Below are positions 37,001 to 49,000 of a DNA stretch of 64,000 nt, piece by piece; within the stretch, counting starts at the first letter, position 1, and each line of letters begins with the position of its first letter. A model generated the notes under the pieces. It worked only from the letters and a program-made list of their open reading frames with translations. It was not told the DNA's origin and ran no database searches. A program made the translations under genes and the position numbers. Origin of the DNA: Uloborus plumipes (Eukaryota > Arthropoda > Arachnida > Araneae > Uloboridae); NCBI GenBank assembly GCA_038373865.1, contig JAXGGA010003921.1:1-64000 (forward strand), read 5' to 3'.

Positions 37001-40000
37001 AACAGCAGCAGAATCATGTGAGCTTTTGAATACTTTGACGAAAACTCATTTACGACCATTTACATTCCATTGAACAAGACTAATTACCTGATATAGAACA
37101 ATAGCTTTATTTTTCCATTTTTGTAACAACTATCTAATTTTTAGTCTTGTGTCATGGAATTTGTCAACAGAGCTGTAATTGTATTAATAATATAATTTTC
37201 ATTGTAAGTAAATTAAAATAAAACACCACAAAAAAAAATCCTAAAAAAGCCAGAGTTTTTAATAAAAGCCGGCCTTTTTTCCTAAAAAAGCCGGCCTTTT
37301 TTAAGTGGTTTAAACCAAAAAAAGGCGGCCGGCTTTTTTCGGCCCGGCTAAAATGTATCAACCCTGATTGCTCGAGGATAAAATTTGTTTGAAAAGAGAG
37401 ATGAAATGAATTATTTTATCAACAGAAATCAACTTTTCATGTTGTTACCATGGTTACGTGTTCATACTTATTTTTGTTTCGTTCTTTTTCCAGCGTTGCC
37501 AGACGTAGTATTTTTGATACTACGGTTGTAGTTTTTCGGCTCAAATAAGGAGCGTAGTATTTTTCTGGCAACCCTGTTTCCAATATACTTTAATGACTTA
37601 ATTAAAAGATTTGGCGGTTTTTTTTCTTTTGCATAGATTTCGCATTTTAGCAATATTGATTTTGGCAACGTTTGGAAACAGTAGTATTTCGTATTATTTT
37701 ATAGAGGAGGCGTAGTATTTTTCTGTTTCAATTCTCTGGCATCCCTGTCTTTTTCCCGGTGAAAATGTGCTTTGGGACCCTACTTGGCGCGTTTTCAAAA
37801 AGTCACCAAATGGCGCGTTTTTGCATGTCTAATAGTCAGGGTTACCACGCTTGGCACGCCTATCGCCCATTTAGCGAGAAAAGGGTACCTAAAGCACAGA
37901 TTAACCAAATATCGTATCAATTGCGATATTGCATCGTTCTTTTTAAAGCGTTTCATTTCGGAAAATGTATTGTTTTGTTTTTTAAGCTAGGAAAGAAAAC
38001 TTTCTTCTTCTTTTAAACTTTGGTAAGATTTCTGTTAGTTTCTGTGAGCAACAAAATTGTTCTTATTTTCTCTTTTGGCTTATTTTTGTGCATCTGCCCT
38101 TGGGGTTGCATTCGAATGTTCCAAGGGGGTGTTTTACCCCTTTTGTGGAGTAAATCAGTGTTCATTTCAATGCAGACAAAAGTGATATGAATTGGCACGA
38201 CCACTTGGCGTTATATCGCCAAGCTTTTTGTCGCCAAGTATTTGCCGCCATTTTAGCGACATATCACCAAGTTTTCGAAAAAAAATGTTTTCTTTTTTTT
38301 ATTTGGACTCAATTTGGCGCTATTGGCGATATTTTGCGAAAAATCCACTGAATGATGTTAAAATCGGCGATATTTAGGGGATTAGTCATTGTAAAACATT
38401 TTTTTTTTTGCATTGTTTCGTGGCAAACTAGGGATATAAATGTTTGAACTGTTATCTTGCTCACTCCAAGCACTATTTTAGCACTTAAGGCATCTACTAA
38501 GAAATTTACACGTAAAAATAAGTAACGTGAGGTCCATACCAGATTTTTATATCATACTTTGAAGGAATTATAGTTGAATTACAACTAAATAGAGCATTTT
38601 TTCTGTGATATCAAATATTTTACAAATGAACTTTTAATTTTATACCACGGGCAAAGCCGTGCGGGTATTAACTAATAAAATCATTTTGGTTTTTTGATTT
38701 CAGATGAATTAGTGATTCTGTCCCAATAAGGGGCATAGTAGTTAAATTTTTTTTCACTTCTGCAAAGTGTCGCAAATCCATCGCTCATCTCTTTGTAAAA
38801 ATTGATGAGTAATTCACAGTATATTCTTTAAGAAATTAGCCGAAGAGGATAAATGCTGTAATTTTTAGAGGACAAGGCAGATGTCTTTTTTTCCTAATAA
38901 ACTGATAAAATTACATTTCAGTTTAACATATTTACTGCAATTAGTTTTTTTAATTTGTGAATTATAAATACAGAGACAACAGCGAATATTCTTTGAATTT
39001 TACCACAGGCAAAGCCGTGGAGGGTAACGCTAGTTAACTAATAAATTCATTTTGGTTTTTTGATTTCAAGATGATTCTAATTATGTCCCAATAAGGGGCA
39101 TAGCAATGAAACTTTTTTTTGTCATTAGAGGTCTGTAAAAAGTCGCAATCAATGGCTCATCTCTCTATGAAAATTGATGAATATTTCACAAGATATTCTT
39201 CAAAGGTTATTTTATTATGAAGTAGTTATAGAAATAAATATGTACTGACTATTTTGCTAAAAATTTTTTTCAAAAATGTGCTTAATTTTTAATAAATTTT
39301 TCTTAATTATTTACTTACTCTCCCCATTTAATTTATTTTATTTTCCTTATTTTAATTTCCATATGTCCTAACAGAAATTATATAACTAAGTTGTGTGCAT
39401 TAAATATGTTTTTTCTTTTGAATAAAAAAGTACTATGAAAGTGTTTGCGATGGGATTCACCCAATTACACAATACTGGACAAGTGATGTATACATTTAAG
39501 TAAATATTTTGGGAGTTTAGCCTCCAGTACCCCCTTGTTGCACCACTGATGAGAAGTAATAAACTTTACATAATTTTTAAGGTAAAATTTTGAAATACTG
39601 TGAGAATGCAGAAGATTTTTAAAGAACTTCATTGCATAATAATCAATTGAAATTCGCTGTGAGGATATCTTTCTGTACTCAGTTTTTTTTTTTTTTGTCA
39701 GTATTTCAACTAGAGATTCTCAGAACAGAAAAAGTCTTAAAATACCTGAATATTCAATAGCAGTGTTTCAATTGTAGTGAATCATTATTTATCTTTTTAC
39801 ATCATCTTTCAGCTTTTGGTGGATTCGGCTCTACCGCAGCTCCTGCAAGCTCATCTGGCTTTTCATTTGGAGGTGGTCTTGGAGCAACTACGACGACTGC
39901 AGGCACAGGATTCTCCTTTGGAACATCAGCGCCTTCCTCTGCCCCCTTCTCCTTTAGTGGAATAGGTACCACCACAAGTGCACCTTCCTTCGGCTTTGGT

Positions 40001-43000
40001 GGCTTTGGCTCAACTGGTGCTACCACAACGACGTCTTCAGGATTTACTTTCGGTGAGTTTGCAGTTGAAGATAATTCTAAATTGAGAAACATTTTATTTG
40101 CATATAAGAAGTTTTATTTGTTTAAGATGAAATTTGAAGTTCTTTCTTGTTAAATTTCCTTACCTCAAGTTGATTTTAGGTTTTTTTCTGGTATTGCATT
40201 TTTAATTTGTTTTGCATTACATTTCATTCCTTTCGAAATCAAAAATCATTCATTTACTTTCACGATTTTTAGGAAACCTTATTTGTAAAAGTATTTAGTT
40301 GCTGTTATTTATATATTTATATTCCTTGATTATAAGCCATGCACCGTGGCTTGAGCTTAGACTTCTATACACTTGAAGAACATTAAGAAGTATTACTGTC
40401 GCGGATTTCATTTGGAAACGAAAAATGTGCTGTTGATCAAGGAGGGGGGGGGGGGGGGAGAAGAATAGTAGTCCTGTCTGTTGATGCTTTCAAAATACAT
40501 TTGTTGGGTGAAATTTTATGTTTTTTAATATTGTGTATGTGTGGTTAGGATTCAAAAATATTATATTTTTGAAATTATTGAAAATATTGTATGTTATATA
40601 TACTGAATTTTTATATCTCAGTCTTAGATCCTTTTCCCCGCATTCATAGACATGAATTAAATCAGAATATGAAATTTTTGAATTGCAAATTTTGCTTTTA
40701 GGCCAGCCAAGTGGTGGTTTAGGTGGTGGTGGATTATTTTCTACCGGTGGCTTGGGTATGCAACCGGCAGGTGGAATGACTGGTAAGTACAAATTTTAAA
40801 CATCTGGTCTCCTTTGTGCCTAAAAGTTAGTTTTTTGGTCTCTTTGTCCCTGAATGCTCATTTTTTTCAAGTTCTTGCCTCTCTGATCACTATTTCTTTT
40901 GTAAGTAATTTTAGTTTTTAGTCCTCCTATTTGTTCGTGTGCTCTTAGGTTTCCTTTCAATTCCTTGACAGGATCTGTACTTATACTTATTTTGGGTGTA
41001 AATAAGGAGGACTCATTGTAATGCAGGCATGCTAAATTGGCGACAAGATTTTCCACTGTTAAAATTGCTTTTAACCACTCTTGCTCCTCTTGCTTTAATT
41101 TGACATTTTAATGGAACTTTTATTGTTTTCTAATGATTTGGAATACTTATTTGGCAAATAGTTTTACTTTTTAATAGCTTAAGTTAGTTATGTGGCAGAT
41201 TATTTTTCAGTTTAATAGTAGTCTGCTTTGTTTTTTTTATGTTTTTTTTAATTGTAAATGATATTTTTAATTCTAAATTTTATATTACTTTTAAACAAGT
41301 AGATAAACTGATTGTTTTGATGAGTTTGATGAAAAATTTTGAAAACGTACTGAGTGTTCCATACTATGATAATTCCCCCGTAAATGATTTAAACAAACCT
41401 TGCGTAAAGAAGAAAAAGGGATTTTTTCTATTTAGTGCAGTATGATGGACAAAAAGATTAAAAATTTCTCAAGTAAATTAATTTTATATTTCAATTTCAT
41501 GTTAAAAAAATCTCCATGGTTTGAAATAATGGTGTATGTTAAGAGCATATGTAAGAATTTATGTCAGGAGGGGCCCAAGCCTAATGTAAGAATTTTCCTA
41601 TTTTTCTTATTTTTAAAGCATTGAAATCTTGATTCACAATAAAAAAAATTCATTTTGGAAAATCCCTGGTCCTCCCGGTAGCAGAAACTCTTTCAACAGC
41701 ATGCAATTTGCTTAAAAAGTGCAAAAATAGTCTGCAAGGTAAATCTGACTTAGATTAGCCATACAACCATTTTTTTTTCAAGCAGCATCATATGCTGAGT
41801 ATTATAGTCTGTTACTTTAAAATAGACATATCAAGGTCACAAATTTTGCGTCATCTCCATATAAACCTGACTCGATAAGCTTAAATGATTTGCCTTAGTT
41901 TCCATGGAGGCGGCAAAATTTGTGGCCTTGATATGCCTATTTTAACAGACTATAATAGAGCAGTAAGCTTAAAAATTAATTAAAGTGAAAGGTAACTTGT
42001 TTTAAAATGAGCAGGAAAACTTTGGTAGGCTTTAATAATTTTTTGCTTAACCCACTGCCGGTTCTGGATGTCTTATCATGTCCATTTAACATGGAATTCT
42101 GGAACTGTCAGATCGCCGAGAGGTTAAAGCATAGTAAAACATCATTTAAATTTCTTTTCTTTTTTCTTTCCATTCTACTCCAAATTTTACTTTTCATGTT
42201 AATTTTTCCCTCTTCATGAAACAATGAATTATGTGTCTTTCAAAAGTATAACTCTAGGAATAAAATAATAATTTTTCAAATTTTGGGATGCGTATAATCA
42301 AGCGCAATGTATTCTACCATACCCCAGTAGCAGAAATTGCGAGACGAGACGTGAGACGTACGTCGCAGATTTTTCATCACTCTGCAGATAATTTTTAAAA
42401 GAAAGAAAAATAAGAAAAGAAAGGGAGGGAAAAATCAAATACAGCTCAACGAAAATTGAGAGAAAATAAATGTCTGGTGAGCCAGAGAGTGATGCTCTTC
42501 ATCTTCAAAAAAAAAAAAAAAAAAAACAGAAATTATCCGATGTTTTGTACCTTCATCATACATTTTTAAAATTCTCCCCAAACAGATTGTTAGGCAGATT
42601 AGCGAAAATCGAAAAATAATGGAAAGATATTTTCTTCCACTCCTGCAGAATACATTTGTGTTGGGGGGGGGGGGGGCTGGCTCCTCGCTTGTAGTAAATG
42701 TAAAGAATCTTGGATTTGCTGTTAGGTTAACTGTTTGTGCTTTCAAAAATAACATTTGTTTGAGTTGTAGTGGTCACTAAAAGAGTTAATTAAGGAAAAT
42801 GACTCTTTTCCCCTTTGGGGGTGGGTGATCTTTTTTTTTCCCCATTATGATGGCTGTTTTTAAAGACTGCATCAAGCATGCCAATGGATATCCGCCTTTT
42901 CTCCAGTTTCATTTTTTCCCGATTTTTCGCGGCCAAATTTTTTGCTTTTCTCTTGCAGTTTTAATTTAAAAGAGAATTCAACTTTTATAGTAAAAATAAC

Positions 43001-46000
43001 TTCTTTTAAAAATGAAATAAGTTCATACTACAAAATGGGGGGAAAAAAAACAAGAAACGCCTCCCACTATCGAAAAACTTACGCAAATTCATGGCAAACA
43101 ATAGTTTGATCTTGTGATATTAAAATCACACGAATGTTCTTTGCGATTTTAATATAAATATCGAGTGCTTCAAATTTTCGTATTCTCCATCACATATATC
43201 TAAAACCGTATTTGTTTTGAAACATCAAGCCTGTGCTTCCCCAAAAATCGTACGGCCTGTTTGAGACTTTAATCCTATTACATCCTGTAATTATTTGATT
43301 TATTTTGAAAGGTGGAAATTGCTTTAACTAATACTATTTTTAAATGATTTGTTTTATTTTTTATTTCAATAATTCATTCATTTTTTAAACTGCAGTTACG
43401 TATTTTTAGGAAAGTACCGAATTTTAAACTATCCACATAATTATTTCATTTGTTTTCAAAGTAAATATTTTTTTAATACTTGAATTTGATTTTATGTTTA
43501 ATAAAGCTCATACACAAATGAATCTAACAATTGAAAACAATAGCTTTTACTGTATAGGAGAATAGAAATACATTCTAATTAAGTTTAGTGTAGTGAATTC
43601 CTATAGTTTACATATTAATGTAATATGCAATTTAAAAAAATATATTTACAATTCATTGAACACAACTTGGTATTGAATGTAAGTAATCAATCGAGTTTTC
43701 TAAATCAATTATTTAAATATTTATCGTTGTTCCTAAAAAAATTTTCAGACTCTTCAATAGTGCTTGATGTTAAAGAGGTTAAGTTAGGTCAATACTTCAA
43801 TCAGTATTGTTTAACAGGTGTTTTTTGAAAGATTTTGCCAAAGGGAAACTTATCAGCATCAAATGTGTTAAAATGTCCTTAAATACTCCTCAATTTTAAT
43901 TTTAAAAAAGGAGTACGCACCCTGTAAAATGTTTGCGTATTATATGAAAACTTAAAATAAAATTAATAAAAATGCTGCAGATTATTTCTAACTGACCAAA
44001 TCAGTGTCGCAGACTGGCTAGAAAGTTTTTGCTTCTGGGTACCATACGACAAACTTTCTTATGATATAAAGTAATGTAGGTCACAATGATTTTTCAAGAA
44101 CATCAATCAAACACTTTTGAAAAGTTAGACTTGTTTCGCTTAAAGCATATTTTTCTCGCAGTTTTAAAAATTATTTAACAATATTTTTTCTCAAAGTGAC
44201 AACAATAACTTTAATAGATGATCTATAACCTGAAAATTTTCCAGTTTGAAAAGTTCGCCTTGAACGCATAAATGATTTGCTAATGTCTTTTTTGCTTAAA
44301 GTAGAAGTTTTGCTTTGAATGCCAGAGGTCCTGGGTTCAATTCACACTGGACTAAGGGTGATATCTTCTCTCTTTGTGGTGTCTGTAAGCTAATAAAGAA
44401 GTCCAACCTCTCAAGTCAATGACACCCTGTATCTTTATTGTGAACAGCAACAATGACTTGTGCTCTTGAAACAACTGCCATGCTGTTTGGACGACTTCTT
44501 TTAACCCTTCTTTTTAAAATTTAACCATCATGCATCATTTCCAAATACTTTTTTGTGATATGAATCTTTGATGCAAGTTTTGAGTTTTAGTACAAGTATA
44601 CTTATTGTTTTTACTAGGTATGGCTCAACAGCCAAATCCTATGGACACTGTCACAAGTCTTGTGACAGCCTTAACCTGCCCTATGTTGTATGGAGATGAG
44701 AGAGATGCCATCATTGCAAAGTGGAATCAACTTCAGGCATCGTGGGGTACTGGAAAAGGATACTTTTCACCAAGTGCCGCACCTGTTGAATTCACCCCAG
44801 AAAATCCATTCTGTGTCTTTAAGGTAAACTTTTCCTGTTACTCGAATGCATTTATTGTATTTCTTTCAAAAACTTTTTATTGTGTAACAGGAGCTTAACA
44901 AAGGTCCAGGGCCGGCATTAACAAATGCGGGTTGGGGCTACTCCAGAACTTTTCTGAAATTGAAGTTGTGAAATGCAAACAACCACTTGGCTGTCTTTGA
45001 TAGCATTAAAGAAATGAGTAAAGTTCAAGGGCAATTTTCGACAATGAAATTTTAAATACGGAGTTCTAGGCTATCCTTGGAAAAGTTAAGAAAAATGGGG
45101 AAGGTTTGGGGACTCCTTCTCTTTCACTTTTTTGATATTGAAGTCTAAAATTTTTTTCAGGGAATTGATTCGATGCAAATAGTTTTGTAAATATTTTGCT
45201 TACTTTAAGAGAGATGCTACAAGCTACAAAAACCTCCCCTGTCCCATAAATCAGATTAAGAGCAGCACCCATTGAATTTAAACTTTTCATTTTCATTCTT
45301 TTTTTTTTTTGCCTTTTTGTCTAAAGGAAATATATTATTTTTGTCCCTGGGTCTGATTGTTCTCTATCAGTCCAATCGGCCTGGGGCTGATCCTGATAAA
45401 GACACCATGATGCTTAGATTTTCAGCCCTGCACCTAAGAATATGTATGAAGACGCAGTCAAATGTTAATAATTACTGCTAAGACAAACTATAATATATTT
45501 GCGATCCCCTTCTTTTTGTATTTACAGTACGCAGAAAACTATTTATTGTTTTTCAAATAAGATGAACTGTGGTTGAGACATTGACTTTAAAAGTCTTTAA
45601 GCTCATTTTAACAAGGTTTGAATATATAATTTTGAATTTCATAATATGAGTTATCTAACTATTTTGCCTGGGACCTAGATTGTCAGAGACTTGATCGATC
45701 GTATTCTATAAGTGTTTTGCTCTACACTTGAGATATTTATATTAAAAAAATATTTAAATTATTTTATGTTATTGAATTTTAACTTGATAAAATGTGCTTT
45801 GTTTTTAAAAATTCCAATGTATTAGTTTGAAAATACTTTAAATATCAAAACATATCCATCAAATATTCTATACTATTCTAATAAATGTTTACAATTTTTT
45901 TTTTGACATATAATTTTGCTTAAACACCCTGAAAAATAGTTGCAATATTAAGTTACTTGCAATTTTCACTGAAAAATTGTTTCTTATTACGTTTTGAATT

Positions 46001-49000
46001 TTTTAAGCATATACTGATTATTTAAAAAAACATTTTTGCTGTTCTTATTTCATTTAAATTTTTAATTTAATGATTTTAAAAAAATGAAGTTATGTAATGA
46101 TTCTGTTTCTGTATATTTTGTTTGTGTCATAACTAATTGTTCATTATTTGTTTGTTATTTTAAGGAGCACTTTTTTAAAACAAGCTTTTAATATTTTGTG
46201 ACATTGTAGGCTGTGGGATACAGTTGCCTTCCTGCTGCCAAGCCAGAAGATTGCTTGGTTGGCATTGTGCTAAATAAAAAAGATGAAGAGATCTTGAACC
46301 AGCAACAGCAAGTTATAGACACTTTGCATAAATGCTTTGGTAGCAAGCCCAATATTTCTGTTGTTATTGATGGCATAAAAGCTCTTCCAGAGGATAGGTA
46401 CTAGTGATTTTTTGTATTGTTTAAGAATATTTCATTATCTCTCATATTATTTAAAACAGGAAACTGATTAGCTTTACTTCAATTCTGTTCAGACATTGTA
46501 TTAATTTTATTTAATCGAAAAAAATGTTTAAATATTTTAAAAAATTGAATTTGAAAGTGATAATTGGGTAAAATGTAAGAAATGCTGAAAAATATTGTAA
46601 ACATTAGGAATTATTTTGTGGCAGTAAGTGAAAAGTGGTAACCAGAACTCTTGACATCAAATCTAGAGAAGATATTAATGCTGTCGGCTAAAATCAGTAG
46701 AGAAACATTTACAATTGTTGACTGAGTTGGTATTCAGTTTCAAGAAGGAATATGAAGTGCCAGGGGGAAAAAAGATGAAAGTGACCAAAAAGCGATTTCG
46801 AGAAGAACGAAGAACAAAGTTTGATTTCTCGTAGCTCCTTTTGTAGTTTTTCGGGTTTTCATGCACATTTCGGTCGCTTCTCATCTTTTTTCCCCCTTGT
46901 TGTGCTAGCAGATGATACTACTCCTTCTTAGCCTCTAGATAGCACTAATATCTCAAAATTGACGAAAAAGTGACTTTCATCTTTTTTCCCCCTGGCCCTT
47001 CATATGTTTAGTTAATTTTATTTATACATACTTTTTGATGTAACATGTTTTATTTAAAATGTTCATTTAATGATTTTCCTTACTTCAATTACCCACTTTG
47101 GCGCTTTTTAAATGAAATGATTAATTTTAGGTTTTACGAATGCATATTAAGTACAGTAAAACCTCGTTAAAACAAACCACAAGATACCTTTAAAATCAGT
47201 TCATCTTAACCGTATTTCGCACTATACGAAGAACAATGCACTACAATCATAGATTTGGGATTGCAAATGTAGTTTGTCTTAGTAGTAATTCGTTTTAAGC
47301 GTGTTCGAATTAGTAAAAGTTTCGACTGTGCTACTGACTTGACCAATGTGCATTTTTTAATAAACGAAATAAGTTTCATTACAAATTAACTTAATGGAAA
47401 TACTACCAACTAAAGTTTATATCTCTTACACATTCTACTATTAGTATGTAACCTGTGTGCCCCTTTAACTTTAATAAGTGGCCTAATCCTTTACAACTTT
47501 GTAAGAATATTATTTTTAGTTAGGGCTAGTATTTTTAAGTTGTGATGCTGTACTTTTACTAGAAATTCTAATAATTGGGTTTGTTGAAATACGGAAAACC
47601 GTTTTCTTGTACTTTTTACTCATTGGTTCATTCTGAATATTTCTAGCTCTAAAAAAGAAAATAAAAAAGATTGTTTTGCTAGACGTTGTATATTATTTAA
47701 TGATGAGGGCCAACCAGAGCAAAGGCAGGCCCCTCCCCCCATAAAGCCTACACTACTCCTGTAATTCTAGCTGGGCCCCTAGTTTCCAACTGGGATATCT
47801 TGGCCTCTTGGCAGCTCTGTTTTGCAATGAGCATTGTGGGTATAGCAGTTAATAATTATTTTGCATTTCAGAAAGAATGTCATTTTATTTATTTTACACA
47901 TGATTACTCAAGAATTCCTGGTTGTTGATACATTTAAATACTTTAACTACAAATTAAAAAAAATCAAGTTATTTATTAAAGATAATGCATAAATTCATTA
48001 AGTGCGATAGATTCTGAAGTGTTCCGCGCCCCTCCTCCTTCCCACGGATTTATATACATGGTTTGGATTTTTGTGTTACTTTCTGATAATTTTGTCAGAT
48101 TTGATATTATGAGTTCTGCCTACCTCATTTTAGCATATCTGTTAATTTCTTTTCAATTTTTCTCCTTTCAGAACAGAAGTTGTGTTTTTCCTATCAGAAA
48201 GACTTCAAACAGGACTTACAAGAAGAATTCCACCCTCAGAAGTTTGCAGTTACATGGAACAGCCAACAATTAAGCCCCAAATATCCAGCATTGGAGTACT
48301 TAGTGTTTCTGCTAAAACAATGCCTAGCAAAGAACAACTTCAACAGTATCTTGACAATCCTCCTGCTGGTAAAGTATTTCACTTTAGAAAGCCTTTCCCC
48401 CCCTTTTCCTCTGAATCTCCCCCACAATGGATACTGAGAAATCTATTAAAACTAAATTTGAAGATCAAATTTTTCATTTTCAACATTACTCTTATCATAT
48501 AAATATTATTTTTCTCTTTTTGTAAAAAAACTTTTAGTTATTGTGTGTTTCAGCATTTGCATATCTCTTGCATTTTCTCAGCAGTATTTCATTTTATTTA
48601 TAATCAGTCAAAGTTTACAGATCAATTGGCAGTTGAAATGTGTTTTAAATAAAATTACTTTTAGTTTGCCTTGAAACTACAATGAATAAATTTAGAAAAA
48701 AAGAAATAAATTATTTTCTGCAAACATAAGTATAACATGTAGTAAAAAAGTGTAGTGAGTAAAAATAAAGCAAATAACTCAAAGAATGACACTTTAAAAA
48801 AAATAATCCTTTCAGTTGATATAATTGCTTTAATAAATTAATTTTCCTATTTCCAACAACACATGTAGAAAATGTTGCAACATTTTCCGTGTGTTGATAC
48901 TCTCCTTAGCATAATGCTTTTAGGTAACCTCTAATTTTCAAATAATAAAAGTCTTGAATTAGAGTGCTCACCGCAGCCTCCACCTAGTTTTTTAAATTTT

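Larger units (their letters stand above)
34440..38570. repeat. Inverted repeat in Nup54 intron 1 with clustered GGCGATAT hairpins
   Basis: About 34,440-34,930 pairs with 38,100-38,565 in opposite direction (shared words GCTTGGAGTGAGCAAG / CTTGCTCACTCCAAGC, AATGATGTTAAAATCGGC, ATTCGAATGTTCC). Each arm holds several small palindromes built on TTGGCGA and TCGCCAAG. The arms are old, with many indels. The right arm lies inside the Helitron-like stretch at 35471-39033. Confidence 0.7.
35471..39033 (+). mobile_element. Helitron-like element in Nup54 intron 1, with nested insertions
   Basis: Starts TCTCTACTAATAATAAAGCT after a host A, like the short Helitron at 12081-12478. Two possible 3' ends have the expected hairpin and tail: CCACGGGCAAAGCCGTG with CTAA|T at 38672-38675, and CCACAGGCAAAGCCGTGG with CTAG|T at 39030-39033. 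They belong to a repeat of about 360 bp. Contains two hATs and one arm of an inverted repeat; no Rep/helicase coding seen. The two ends may not be a true pair. Confidence 0.5.

Noticed and set aside
38640..39033. Palindromic GGCAAAGCC hairpins read as a terminator or riboswitch
   Set aside because: Eukaryotic intron context and the following CTAA/CTAG with a T fit Helitron 3' ends.
44605..44898. Frame starting before Nup54 exon 4 and running past it
   Set aside because: Only 44618-44823 is exon; the tail is intron read-through after a clear GTAAAC donor.
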